Shown: piece by piece, positions 41,096 to 49,439 of the stretch
How positions within the stretch are numbered: position 1 is the stretch's first letter
How the letters are laid out: each line of letters begins with the position of its first letter
NCBI GenBank assembly: GCA_002427815.1
Contig: DIZF01000062.1
Span: forward strand, 21,696 to 85,695
From: Ramlibacter tataouinensis
GTDB lineage: Bacteria; Pseudomonadota; Gammaproteobacteria; Burkholderiales; Burkholderiaceae_C
Reading direction: 5' to 3'
DNA: 64,000 bases
Position numbers and translations under genes: made by a program
Notes under the pieces: generated by a model
Databases searched by the model: none
Told to the model about the DNA's origin: nothing
What the model saw: the letters and a program-made list of their open reading frames with translations, nothing else

Positions 41096-42795
41096 TGGAA
41101 GTCCGCGTACTGGTCCATGCACCGCGCGGTCGCGATGCGGTCGTGGTCCAGCGCGTGCTCGGCGCCGACCATGCCGTCACGATCTGCGCCGAACCGGCGC
41201 AGTTGCTGGCCCGCCTGCAGGAGGCATCGGCGGCGGCCATCGTGACCGAGGAGGCCCTGGCCGACGAATCGTTCGTGCACGCGCTGGCGGAATGGCTCGC
41301 GTCCCAGCCGGCCTGGTCGGACTATCCGTTCATCGTGCTGGCCACCCGGCAACCCGGGCGGCGCTCGGCGCACGCCATCGCTTCGCTGCGCAGCCTGGGC
41401 AACGTCATCCTGCTGGAGCGTCCGCTCAATGCCGAGACCCTGGTCAGCGCCGCCGATGCCGCTGTGCGCGCGCGCAAGCGACAGTACGCCACGCGCCAGC
41501 ATCTGGAGGAAATCGGCCGCACCCGTACCGAGGTCGAACGGCTCAACAGCGAGCTGGAAGCGCGGATCCGCGAGCGCACCCGCGAGCTCGCCAGCGCCAA
41601 CGACCGGCTGATGAAGGAGATCGCCGAACGCGAGAGGGCCCAGGCCGCGCTGACCCAGGGCCAGAAGATGGAGGCGATCGGCCGCCTCACGGGCGGCATC
41701 GCCCATGACTTCAACAACCTGCTGCACGTGGTCAACATGAATCTGGAGCTGATCACGCTGTACGCCAAAGAGGAAAAGGTCAAGCCGGTGGTCGACCGGG
41801 CCCGCAGCGCGGCGCGCCGCGGCGCCAAGCTCACCGGCCAGTTGCTGTCGTTCGCTCGCAGCCAGTCGCTGCTGCCCAAGCTGACACGCGTCAACGCGTT
41901 GCTGGTGGGCATGAAGGACCTGCTGGAGATTTCCGCCGGCCCCGGAATCCAGGTGGAGCTGGAGCTGTGCGACAGCCAGGCGTCGGTGGTCGTGGATTCG
42001 AGCCAGCTGGAGATGGCGGTGCTGAACCTGGCGGTGAACTCGCGCGACGCCATGCCCGAGGGCGGCACGCTGAAGATTTCCACCTGCACGCAACACCGCG
42101 CGGAAGACGCGCAGCTCAAGGGCGGTGACTATGTGGTGGTCACGGTCACCGACACCGGCCAGGGCATCCCGCCGCAGTTGCTGAGCAAGGTGTTCGACCC
42201 CTTCTTCACGACCAAGCCACTGGGCAGTGGAACCGGCCTGGGTCTGAGCCAGGTCTACGGTTTCGCGCGGCAGTCCGGCGGGCTGGCCGTCGTGCGCAGC
42301 CAGCCCGGAGCCGGGACCGCCGTCGAAATGTTCTTTCCGGCGGCACCGGCCGATGCGCCGACGCGCAGCGAACTGGCGCCGCCACCGGCGCTGCCGCAGC
42401 GTGTGGAGCCGCGCAACATCCTGGTGGTCGAGGACGATGCGGATGTGCGGCGCGTCATCGTCGAGTGCCTGCGACTGATCGGCTATTCGGTGACCGAGGC
42501 TCCCAATGGTGCCGAAGGGCTGGCAGCGATCGCGAACCACAAACCGGACCTGCTGGTGGTGGACTACGCCATGCCCGACATGACCGGAGCGGAGGTGATC
42601 TCCAAGGCCCGTGAGCTGGTGGGTGACCTGCCGGTGATCCTGGCCACCGGCTATGCCGACATGGCTGCGGTGGAGCGGCTGGCGGGCAAGCCGGCCATTC
42701 TGCGCAAGCCATTCGACATCAACGCGCTCGGCGCCGCGGTGGCGACCGCGCTGGAGACCGGACTGGGAAAGGTGCCGGCGCTCAGCGGCGCCTGA
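41095..42795 (+). CDS. Hybrid sensor histidine kinase with N- and C-terminal receiver-like domains
   Basis: Cytoplasmic kinase of 566 residues. Residues 1-125 form a degenerate receiver-like domain (VRVLVHAPRGRDAVVVQRVL, AAIVTEEAL). A coiled coil follows (about 130-190). The HisKA helix holds the phosphorylated His204 in GGIAHDFNNLLHVVNMN, and the ATPase domain shows LNLAVNSRDAMPEGG, DTGQGIP and GTGLGLSQVYG. The C-terminal receiver (about 440-560) has VVEDDADVRRV and phospho-acceptor D490 in LVVDYAMPDM. No membrane segment is seen. This architecture is common directly downstream of KaiC-like ATPase genes, and a kaiC remnant overlaps its start. Confidence 0.93.
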   Translation: MEVRVLVHAPRGRDAVVVQRVLGADHAVTICAEPAQLLARLQEASAAAIVTEEALADESFVHALAEWLASQPAWSDYPFIVLATRQPGRRSAHAIASLRSLGNVILLERPLNAETLVSAADAAVRARKRQYATRQHLEEIGRTRTEVERLNSELEARIRERTRELASANDRLMKEIAERERAQAALTQGQKMEAIGRLTGGIAHDFNNLLHVVNMNLELITLYAKEEKVKPVVDRARSAARRGAKLTGQLLSFARSQSLLPKLTRVNALLVGMKDLLEISAGPGIQVELELCDSQASVVVDSSQLEMAVLNLAVNSRDAMPEGGTLKISTCTQHRAEDAQLKGGDYVVVTVTDTGQGIPPQLLSKVFDPFFTTKPLGSGTGLGLSQVYGFARQSGGLAVVRSQPGAGTAVEMFFPAAPADAPTRSELAPPPALPQRVEPRNILVVEDDADVRRVIVECLRLIGYSVTEAPNGAEGLAAIANHKPDLLVVDYAMPDMTGAEVISKARELVGDLPVILATGYADMAAVERLAGKPAILRKPFDINALGAAVATALETGLGKVPALSGA

Positions 42796-42868
42796 CCGGC
42801 TGTTGGCTGGCAGCCGCACCTGCCTCTTCTTGGTCTACCATCGACTGGTTGACCCAGCGAGGCGTCCC

Positions 42869-43981
42869 GTGAAGATCAAATCCGTCGAACCTTTCGTCCT
42901 GCATGTGCCGGTAACCGGCTCGCAGATCGCCGACAGCACCCACAGCATCACCCATTGGGGCGTGGTCGGAGCGCACATCGAGACCGAGGACGGCCTGGCC
43001 GGCTACGGCTTCACCGGCACCCATGCCGACCTCGCCGGCGACCATCTGATCACCCGCTGCATTGCCACCTGCCACGCGCCGCTGCTGGTCGGGGAAGACG
43101 CGGGCGACGTGCAGCGCCTGTGGCTCAAGCTCGCGCGCAATCCCGCCCTGCAATGGATAGGCCGGGCCGGCATCACCACGCTGGCGCAGGCGGCGATCGA
43201 CGTCGCGCTGTGGGATCTGAAGGCCAAGCAGGCCGGCGTGCCGCTGTGGAAGCTGCTCGGCGGGCAGGTGCGCGACCAGGTGCGGGCCTACAACACCGAC
43301 ATCGGCTGGCTCAGCATAGCCGACGCCGCATTGGTGCAAGGCGCTCAGCGCGCGGTGGCGCAGGGCTTCAGCGGCATCAAGATCAAGGTGGGTTCGACCG
43401 TCGAGCGCGATCTGCGCCGGCTCGAGGCGGTGCGACGGGCCATCGGCCCGGACATCACGCTGGCGATCGACGGCAACGGCAAATGGGACCTGCCCACCTG
43501 CATGCGGTTCTGCCGCGCGGCCGAAGCCTTCGACGTGTACTGGTTCGAAGAGCCGCTGTGGTATGACGACGTGAAGGGCCACGCCGATCTGGCGCGCGCC
43601 ACCCGCATTCCCTTGGCTTTGGGTGAGCAGCTCTACACCCAGGATGCCTTCGCCGAATTCTTCCACCAGCGCGCCGTGCACTGGGTGCAGCCCGACGTCA
43701 CGCGCATGGGCGGTCTGACGGAGGTGTGGCGGGTGTGCGAAACGGCGCACTCGTACCGCTTGCCGGTGGCGCCGCATGCCGGCGACATGAGCCAGGTGCA
43801 CGTGCACCTGAGTTATGCGCATCCGGCCTGCGCGGTGCTCGAATACATCCCCTGGATCAAGGACTGCTTCACCGAACCGGCGGAAGTCGTGGACGGCTTC
43901 TTCCGGCTGCCGCAGCAGCCCGGCGCGGGGACGACGCCGACGCGCCAGGCCTGGGAGCAATTCCGCCGTCCGGCGGCCTGA
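42869..43981 (+). CDS. Enolase-superfamily mandelate racemase/muconate lactonizing enzyme
   Basis: TIM-barrel enzyme of 370 residues from a GTG start at 42869. The catalytic KxK motif is K171 and K173 (IKIKV); metal ligands D201 (AIDGNG), E227 (FEEP) and E253 (GEQL) follow the standard set; the His of the His-Asp dyad is H303 (APHAGD). It therefore has complete mandelate-racemase-subgroup chemistry and likely dehydrates or racemises a hydroxy or sugar acid. It is more canonical than the homologue at 6826-8046. No transporter or regulator adjoins it. Confidence 0.9.
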   Translation: MKIKSVEPFVLHVPVTGSQIADSTHSITHWGVVGAHIETEDGLAGYGFTGTHADLAGDHLITRCIATCHAPLLVGEDAGDVQRLWLKLARNPALQWIGRAGITTLAQAAIDVALWDLKAKQAGVPLWKLLGGQVRDQVRAYNTDIGWLSIADAALVQGAQRAVAQGFSGIKIKVGSTVERDLRRLEAVRRAIGPDITLAIDGNGKWDLPTCMRFCRAAEAFDVYWFEEPLWYDDVKGHADLARATRIPLALGEQLYTQDAFAEFFHQRAVHWVQPDVTRMGGLTEVWRVCETAHSYRLPVAPHAGDMSQVHVHLSYAHPACAVLEYIPWIKDCFTEPAEVVDGFFRLPQQPGAGTTPTRQAWEQFRRPAA

Positions 43982-43985
43982 CGCC

Positions 43986-44237
43986 ATGGCTGCCGCGCAA
44001 GCCGACTCGTTCGGAGCGCCGGCCGGTGGCTGGCGCCTGCGGCTGTACCGGGTCGTCACCGCGGAGATGACGGTGCGCCGCCATGCGCGGCCGGCACTGA
44101 TGCCCAGGGCCTGCGCGCAATGCGGGTCCGAGGGCTATGGGCCCGGGGCCAGGTTCTGCCAGCAGTGCGGCAGCCCGCTGCCCGACGTCGTGCCGGGCGT
44201 GCGTGCGGTGCCGTCCGTGTCCTCGCCGCCGGAGTAA
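43986..44237 (+). CDS. Small zinc-ribbon protein
   Basis: An 83-residue protein starting four bases after the previous stop. It contains two CxxC knuckles, CAQCGSEGYGPGARFCQQCG, typical of a zinc ribbon, after an Arg-rich region, and ends with a Val/Pro/Ser tail. Function is unknown. The existence of the gene is supported mainly by the well-formed knuckles and the close spacing. Confidence 0.55.
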   Translation: MAAAQADSFGAPAGGWRLRLYRVVTAEMTVRRHARPALMPRACAQCGSEGYGPGARFCQQCGSPLPDVVPGVRAVPSVSSPPE

Positions 44238-44241
44238 GCGC

Positions 44242-44628
44242 TCAATCGACGGCCGCGCCGCGCTGCGCCAGCAGTTCGCGCAGCACCGAGCGGTGGCAGT
44301 GGTTTTCGTCCTCGCAATAGCAGCCCAGGGAGAAGGCGGTCTGGTGCGACAGCGCCGCCAGCAGATCCAGCAGATGGCTGGCCTCGGGCTGCTTCATTTC
44401 GGCATGGAACTTCCGCTTGAACGCGGCCCATGATTTGTCGTCGGTCGCGGCCTGGCCCTGCGCCATCAGCGGGGCGCTGGGCGAGAGGTTGGGCAGCCAG
44501 GTGTCGTAGTAGTCGCGGGTGGTGAACTCGGACTTCGGGACGCCGCGCGGCGGCCGGCGCACCGTTCCCAGGCGCAGGCCTTCGCCGGCGGTGCGGGGGC
44601 TGCCGAGACGGACGATTCGAATGCTCAT
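44242..44628 (-). CDS. DUF488 family protein
   Basis: Soluble protein of 128 residues of the DUF488 family: RIVRLGSPRTAGEGLRLGTVRRPPRGVPKSEF, YDTWLPNLSPS, FKRKFHAEM and the conserved SLGCYCEDENHCHRSVLRELL with its CYC/CHR residues. Function is unknown; the conserved Cys/His set suggests a thiol- or metal-based activity. It converges on the zinc-ribbon gene. Confidence 0.9.
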   Translation of the reverse strand: MSIRIVRLGSPRTAGEGLRLGTVRRPPRGVPKSEFTTRDYYDTWLPNLSPSAPLMAQGQAATDDKSWAAFKRKFHAEMKQPEASHLLDLLAALSHQTAFSLGCYCEDENHCHRSVLRELLAQRGAAVD

Positions 44629-44667
44629 GGTGACCTCCTCGCGCGGCGTCCGCGCGTCCGCATTTTG

Positions 44668-45582
44668 CTACGGTGCTGCGCAAGGAACCATGACCCGCAG
44701 GGCGGCCGGCCGGATGCGGTAATTCAGCGGCGCTTCCATCAGCCGCACTTCACCGTCGGTCGCCACGCGCAGGCGCTGGTGCGGCGTCTGCACCACCAGG
44801 GCGGGTGCGGTCAGCATGTCGAAATCGCTGGCCTGGCGCAGCCGCCCGGCGAGGGCGCGCCATGCCAGGCGCAGCAGGCCGAACCGCCCGGTGCGTTGCG
44901 TCACGTACAGGCTGAGCTTGCCCTCCGAGAGGTTCGATCGCTCGCCGATGTTGAATCCCTCCATCTGGTACTCGTTGTTCCCGATGAAGACGAAGGCACT
45001 GCGGCGTTCCAGCTGGGCACCGTTCACCGCGATGCGCACCGACAGCACCGGGTAGCGCCGCGCCGCATGGATCGAGGCGGCCAGCAGCGCGGCCCATTTG
45101 CCGCGGCCCAGGCGGCGGCGCTGCTGTTCCCGATCGCGCACGATATCCGGGTACAGGCCGAGGCTGGAGTTGTTGATGAAGATGTGGCCGTTGACTTCGC
45201 CCACGTCGACCCGGATCTCCCGCCCCTTCACGATGGTGTCGATGGCCGCCTCCAGTTCGAGCGGGATCCCCAGGTCCCTCGCGAAATGGTTGAGGGTGCC
45301 CAGTGGCAACACCCCGAGGGTGATGCCGGTGTCGGCCAGGCACGAGACTACGGCGCTCACCGTCCCGTCCCCGCCGCCGGCCACCACCAGCCGCGCCCCC
45401 TGTTGCACGACCTGCCTGGCCGCCGTGAGGATCTGATCACTGCCCTCCACCCGGACCACCTGCGCGTCGAGGCCGCGCTCGCGGCACTTCTGTTGGAGGG
45501 TGGCGAGCCACTCCTGCGGGCGGTCGCCGCCGGCAGAGGTGTTGACGATCACCTGGACCGCTCCTGCCCTGGGTTCAGCCAT
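44668..45582 (-). CDS. Diacylglycerol/lipid kinase family protein
   Basis: Lipid kinase of 304 residues of the DagK/YegS group, which phosphorylates diacylglycerol or related lipids at the membrane. VQVIVNTSAGG opens the protein, the nucleotide-binding VVAGGGDGTVSAVVSCL is intact, followed by LGVLPLGTLNHFARDLGIP, and the C-terminal domain has SAFVFIGNNEYQ. The ATG at 45582 overlaps by eight bases the stop of a short membrane frame that resembles a PAP2 N-terminus. Confidence 0.92.
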   Translation of the reverse strand: MAEPRAGAVQVIVNTSAGGDRPQEWLATLQQKCRERGLDAQVVRVEGSDQILTAARQVVQQGARLVVAGGGDGTVSAVVSCLADTGITLGVLPLGTLNHFARDLGIPLELEAAIDTIVKGREIRVDVGEVNGHIFINNSSLGLYPDIVRDREQQRRRLGRGKWAALLAASIHAARRYPVLSVRIAVNGAQLERRSAFVFIGNNEYQMEGFNIGERSNLSEGKLSLYVTQRTGRFGLLRLAWRALAGRLRQASDFDMLTAPALVVQTPHQRLRVATDGEVRLMEAPLNYRIRPAALRVMVPCAAP

Positions 45583-45739
45583 CCGCAGCGCTCCGGACGG
45601 GTTGATTCGGAACGGCCGCGGTGACCGGCCCGTGCCACAGCAGGTCGATCGCCAGCAGCGAGAACACCGATACGGCCAATGCCAGCAGGACAAGGCCGGT
45701 GGGCACTCGCAGCCGGGGCGGTGGGGGATGAGGGCGCAT
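45575..45739 (-). pseudogene. Short membrane frame, possible PAP2-phosphatase N-terminal remnant
   Basis: A 54-residue frame begins MRPHPPPPRLRVPTG, then has one hydrophobic segment LVLLALAVSVFSLLAIDLL and WHGPVTA, and ends AADG eight bases inside the lipid-kinase gene. PAP2-type lipid phosphatases often precede lipid kinases and begin with a similar helix and GPxTxxD motif, but here everything after that is missing. It may be a deletion remnant whose stop still couples to the kinase start, or a genuine one-helix small protein. Confidence 0.4.
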
Positions 45740-45872
45740 GGCTGCTCAGGTTAAACCGTTTTGGAGCTCCGGCTGTCAGAGCTGGGGTGCTCCGGTTCCG
45801 CAGTGCGACCGCCTCTTGTCACAATGCGTCCTGTAACGCACGTCCTGCTTCGATCGTTCCAAGGAGAAACGC

Positions 45873-46895
45873 ATGTTCCCCACCGCCATCGCAGGCAGCC
45901 TGCCCAAGCCGGGCTGGCTGGCCGAAACCAAAAAGCTCTGGCCCCAGTGGAAGGCCCAGGGCGATGAATTGCGCCAGGCCAAGGCCGATGCCACCTTGCT
46001 GTGGATCAAGATGCAGGAGGACGCGGGCCTGGACATCGTGGGGGACGGCGAACAGTCGCGCCAGCATTTCGTGCACGGCTTCCTGGAGCAGGTCGAAGGC
46101 ATCGACTTCGAGCACAAGGTGAAGATGGGCATCCGCGACAACCGCTACGACGCGATGGTGCCGCAGGTGGTGGCGCCCCTGAAGCTCAAGGGCCGGGTCC
46201 ATGCATTCGAGGCGCAGCTCGCCCGCGCCCACACCAGGCGCAAGCTCAAGTTCACGCTGCCCGGGCCGATGACGATCGTCGACACGGTCGCCGACCGCTT
46301 CTATGGCGACAAGGTCAAGATGGCCTTCGCGTTCGCCGAGCTGCTCAACCAGGAAGCCCTGGCCTTACAGGCCGACGGCGTGGACATCATCCAGTTCGAC
46401 GAGCCGGCTTTCAACGTCTACATGAAGGAGGCCGCCGACTGGGGCGTGAAGGCGCTGGAGCGCGCGGCCCAGGGACTCACCTGCACCACCGCCGTTCACA
46501 TCTGCTACGGCTACGGCATCAAGGCCAACGTCGACTGGAAGAACGCCCTGGGCCAGGAATGGCGCCAGTACGAGCAGATCTTTCCCGCGTTGGCGGCCAG
46601 CTCGATCAAGCAGGTCAGCCTCGAGTGCTACCACTCGCACGTGCCGCCGCAGCTGATGAAGCTGCTGGAGGGCAAGGACGTGATGGTGGGCGTGATCGAC
46701 GTGGCCAGCGACGAGATCGAAACCCCGGAGCAGGTGGCCGACACCATCGGCGTGGCGCTGCAGTTCGTTGCCAGGGAACATTTGATTCCCTGCACCAACT
46801 GCGGCCTGGCGCCAATGGACCGCGAAGTCGCCCTGAAGAAGCTGGAAGCGCTGGCGCAGGGAGCCGAGCTGGCGCGGCGCCGTTACGGATCATGA
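45873..46895 (+). CDS. Cobalamin-independent methionine synthase, core-MetE type
   Basis: Zinc enzyme of 340 residues corresponding to the C-terminal catalytic half of MetE, which transfers a methyl group to homocysteine. Visible features: TAIAGSLPKPGWL (substrate strand), LPGPMTIVDTVADRFYGD, DIIQFDEPAFNVY, TTAVHICYGYG with a zinc-ligand His and Cys, LECYHSH, and CTNCGLAPMD with a second zinc Cys. The N-terminal folate-binding half of long MetE is absent, as in core-MetE enzymes, and no DUF1852 (MesX) neighbour is seen. The stop overlaps the next gene by ATGA. AAGGAG precedes the ATG. Confidence 0.9.
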   Translation: MFPTAIAGSLPKPGWLAETKKLWPQWKAQGDELRQAKADATLLWIKMQEDAGLDIVGDGEQSRQHFVHGFLEQVEGIDFEHKVKMGIRDNRYDAMVPQVVAPLKLKGRVHAFEAQLARAHTRRKLKFTLPGPMTIVDTVADRFYGDKVKMAFAFAELLNQEALALQADGVDIIQFDEPAFNVYMKEAADWGVKALERAAQGLTCTTAVHICYGYGIKANVDWKNALGQEWRQYEQIFPALAASSIKQVSLECYHSHVPPQLMKLLEGKDVMVGVIDVASDEIETPEQVADTIGVALQFVAREHLIPCTNCGLAPMDREVALKKLEALAQGAELARRRYGS

Positions 46896-48040
46896 GCAGC
46901 TTGAATCGCAGCGCACTGGCGCGGCTGCGCGGCTTTCTGCAATCGCACATCGACGAACGGCGGATTCCGGGCGCCGTCGCGGTGGTGGCGCTGGGCGGCC
47001 ACGTCGAGCTGTTCGAGTCATTGGGACAGTGCGATCCCGCCGGCGGCACGCCGATGAAAAGCGATGCGATCTTCCGCATCTATTCGATGACCAAGCCGCT
47101 GGTCTCGCTGGCCACGCTGATGCTGGCGGAGGAAGGCCGGCTGCAACTGAGTGACCCCGTGTCCCGGTATCTGCCGCAGTTCGCCGGCCAGCAGGTCGCC
47201 GTCGACGAGGGTGGTACGGTGCGGCTGGAGCCGGTGCGAAGGGAGTCCACGTTGCAGGACCTGTTGCGGCATACCGCGGGACTGACCTACGAGTTCCTGG
47301 GCGCCAACGCCGTGCAGCGGCAATACACCGAGGCCCGCGTTGGCAGCCGCTCGCGCAGCAACGCGGAATTCTGCACAGCGCTGGCGGCGCTGCCGTTGGC
47401 GCACCAGCCCGGCAGCTGCTGGGAATACAGCCGCGCCACCGACGTGCTGGGCGCGCTGCTCGAGGTGGTGACCGGCCAGCCGCTGGGCGCCCTGCTGCAG
47501 CAGCGCATCCTGGGGCCGCTGGGCATGAAGGACACGTCCTTCGCGGTGCCGCAGAACGGTTGGGACCGCATCGCCGAGCCCTTCGCCACCGACCCCGACA
47601 GCGGCGAGGCGGTCAGGTTGCTGAACGCGCGCGAAGCGCCCCGGTTCGAATCGGGCGGCGGCGGCCTGATGTCCACGGCCGGCGACTACATCCGTTTCCT
47701 GCAGCTCATGCGCAATGGCGGGATGCTGGAGGGGTGCCGGCTGGTGTCGCGCAAGACGATCGCCTGGATGACCTCCGATCATCTCGGCGCCATCCCGGTC
47801 CACGGCGATCTCCTGCTGCCGGGTTACGGGTTCGGTCTGGGCTTTGCCGTGCGCACGCAATCCGGCCTGGCGCCGCAGCCCGGTTCGCCGGGCCAGTACT
47901 TCTGGAGCGGCATCGGCGGCACTTCCTTCTTCGTGGATCCGCGCGACGACCTGTTCGCGCTGTTGCTGACCCAGGCGCCGAACCAGCGCATCTACTATCG
48001 CAACCTTTTTCGCCAGCTGGTTTACGCGGCGCTGGACTGA
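46892..48040 (+). CDS. Serine hydrolase, beta-lactamase/esterase (class C-like) family
   Basis: Hydrolase of 382 residues with the active-site SxxK in IYSMTKPLVSLATLML (Ser and Lys about 60 residues in) and a Tyr motif WEYSRATDVLGALLEVV in place of YxN. A late GTSFF segment occupies the KTG position. No signal peptide is seen, so a cytoplasmic esterase role (EstB-like) is likelier than beta-lactam resistance. Its ATG overlaps the core-MetE stop. Confidence 0.9.
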   Translation: MSSLNRSALARLRGFLQSHIDERRIPGAVAVVALGGHVELFESLGQCDPAGGTPMKSDAIFRIYSMTKPLVSLATLMLAEEGRLQLSDPVSRYLPQFAGQQVAVDEGGTVRLEPVRRESTLQDLLRHTAGLTYEFLGANAVQRQYTEARVGSRSRSNAEFCTALAALPLAHQPGSCWEYSRATDVLGALLEVVTGQPLGALLQQRILGPLGMKDTSFAVPQNGWDRIAEPFATDPDSGEAVRLLNAREAPRFESGGGGLMSTAGDYIRFLQLMRNGGMLEGCRLVSRKTIAWMTSDHLGAIPVHGDLLLPGYGFGLGFAVRTQSGLAPQPGSPGQYFWSGIGGTSFFVDPRDDLFALLLTQAPNQRIYYRNLFRQLVYAALD

Positions 48041-48072
48041 AGATCGCGGCGTGAAATGCTAGTCTGTGCGCC

Positions 48073-48579
48073 ATGAGCACACACGATCATCCTCACCCGC
48101 ACGACCATGGCCCTGGCACGCAAGCCTGGAAACACGACGGCGTGCGGGTCATCCCCGGCAACCAGCTCGATCCCAACACCGCGCAGACTCCCGGCATGGA
48201 CCGCAAGGCCGCGATCAACTTTGCGCGCGTCGGAGCGCAGAAACTATGGGCCGGTACCGTCACCATCCATGCCAACGCCAAGACCGGCGCGCATCATCAC
48301 GGCCCGCTGGAAAGCGTGATCTACATCGTCAAGGGCCGGGCCCGGATGCGCTGGGGCGAGCACCTGGAATTCACGGCCGAGGCCGGTCCCGGCGACTTCA
48401 TCTACGTGCCGCCCTACGTGCCGCACCAGGAAATCAACGCCAGTCCGACGGAAGCGCTGGAGTGCGTCCTGTGCCGCAGCGACGGCGAGGCCGTGGCGGT
48501 GAACCTTGACATCGAACCGGCCGAGCGGCCCGAACAGGTACTCTGGATCGACCCCACGCATCCCGGAGGCGGCGTCTAG
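48073..48579 (+). CDS. Cupin-domain protein
   Basis: Protein of 168 residues. A His-rich N-terminus (HDHPHPHDHGPG) precedes a cupin fold: motif 1 GAHHHGPLESVIYIVKGRARMRWG with His-His...Glu, and motif 2 GPGDFIYVPPYVPHQEINAS with a His. The metal-binding set is complete, suggesting a metal-dependent enzyme or sensor; substrate unknown. It is 32 bases behind the serine hydrolase gene. Confidence 0.88.
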   Translation: MSTHDHPHPHDHGPGTQAWKHDGVRVIPGNQLDPNTAQTPGMDRKAAINFARVGAQKLWAGTVTIHANAKTGAHHHGPLESVIYIVKGRARMRWGEHLEFTAEAGPGDFIYVPPYVPHQEINASPTEALECVLCRSDGEAVAVNLDIEPAERPEQVLWIDPTHPGGGV

Positions 48580-48727
48580 GCCAACTGTGCAGTAAAGACA
48601 GCAGGAGGCGCGAGGGTCGGCTTGCGCCTGCCGCAAGCTCAGCAATTGATGCTCACGGATGTAACGTCTTTCTACGGAGGCGCCGGGAGTTCCTTCGCTA
48701 CAAAGCGAGAGGAAAGGAACACCGGCA

Positions 48728-49153
48728 ATGCAGAGCGATACCGAGGCGCCCGAACAACGCGAGCGTGAGGAGCCGTCGGAGCGGGGTGACCGCTGGCAGC
48801 GCGTGCGCGCGCAGCTTCCGTCGATCGCCGCGATGGCCGTTGCGCTCACTGCGGTGGGCACGGCGGTCGTGGCGACGCACATCGATGCCGAGCGGGTTCC
48901 CCCTTCCTTCGCCGCGATGGCGGCGCAGATGCGGGGCGCCGCTCCCGCGTGCCGCGACTGCGGCGTGGTGGTGTCGGTAGTGGCGCTGGAGCCCCAGGCC
49001 CAGGCATCCCCGGTGGCGTACCAGATGCGTATCCGCATGGACGACGGCAGTGTGCAAACGGTGGAGCAGCCCGGCCCGTTGGTCGCCGGCGTCGGGGTGA
49101 TGGTCGCCGGTGGGTCGGCGCATCGGGTCGGCGGCCATGCGGTTCCAGGCTGA
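48728..49153 (+). CDS. Hypothetical membrane-anchored protein
   Basis: Protein of 141 residues. A charged N-terminus rich in Glu and Arg is followed by one hydrophobic segment (about 32-50, SIAAMAVALTAVGTAVVAT) and a periplasmic part with a CRDC motif, VVSVVALE, and YQMRIRMDDGSVQTVEQPGPLVAGVGVMVAGG, a beta pattern seen in proteins of the glycine-zipper/SlyB-like envelope group. A hairpin at 48689-48720 and a good purine-rich ribosome-binding site precede the ATG. Confidence 0.65.
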   Translation: MQSDTEAPEQREREEPSERGDRWQRVRAQLPSIAAMAVALTAVGTAVVATHIDAERVPPSFAAMAAQMRGAAPACRDCGVVVSVVALEPQAQASPVAYQMRIRMDDGSVQTVEQPGPLVAGVGVMVAGGSAHRVGGHAVPG

Positions 49154-49328
49154 GCCCGCGAGCTGCGACGTGGCTACTGTCAACAGGTTGATCGCCGGCA
49201 TGGGTCCGACCCCGGCGGCAGTTCAGGGCCCGCCGGTCCGCTGGTACGCGCCGCCAGCCCGTGCCAGCAAGCGGGCCGGATAGGGCCGCCAATACGCAGA
49301 CTGCGATGTCCCGGTATATTGCGTTCGG

Positions 49329-49439
49329 ATGGACACCAACGCGGGCAAGCCCGGCCAATGGAAGAAACGCGAGCGCACCGCGCTGCGTCGGTTCTCGCGT
49401 ACCCCGACTCCCGCTTCTGACGAGGCCGGCGCCACTTGA
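49329..49439 (+). CDS. Possible small basic ORF overlapping the egtB start
   Basis: A 36-codon frame (MDTNAGKPGQWKKRERTALRRF, read in part) whose TGA overlaps the TTG start of egtB. It is rich in Lys/Arg and ends in an acidic tail. It may be a leader coupling translation to egtB; no homologue is recognised, and only its position supports it. Confidence 0.25.
   Translation: MDTNAGKPGQWKKRERTALRRFSRTPTPASDEAGAT

Noticed and set aside
46001..48040. A 679-codon open frame covering the core-MetE and hydrolase region
   Set aside because: Its first 300 residues are an out-of-frame shadow of core-MetE with Arg/Gly/Ala-rich composition; the real hydrolase starts at 46892.
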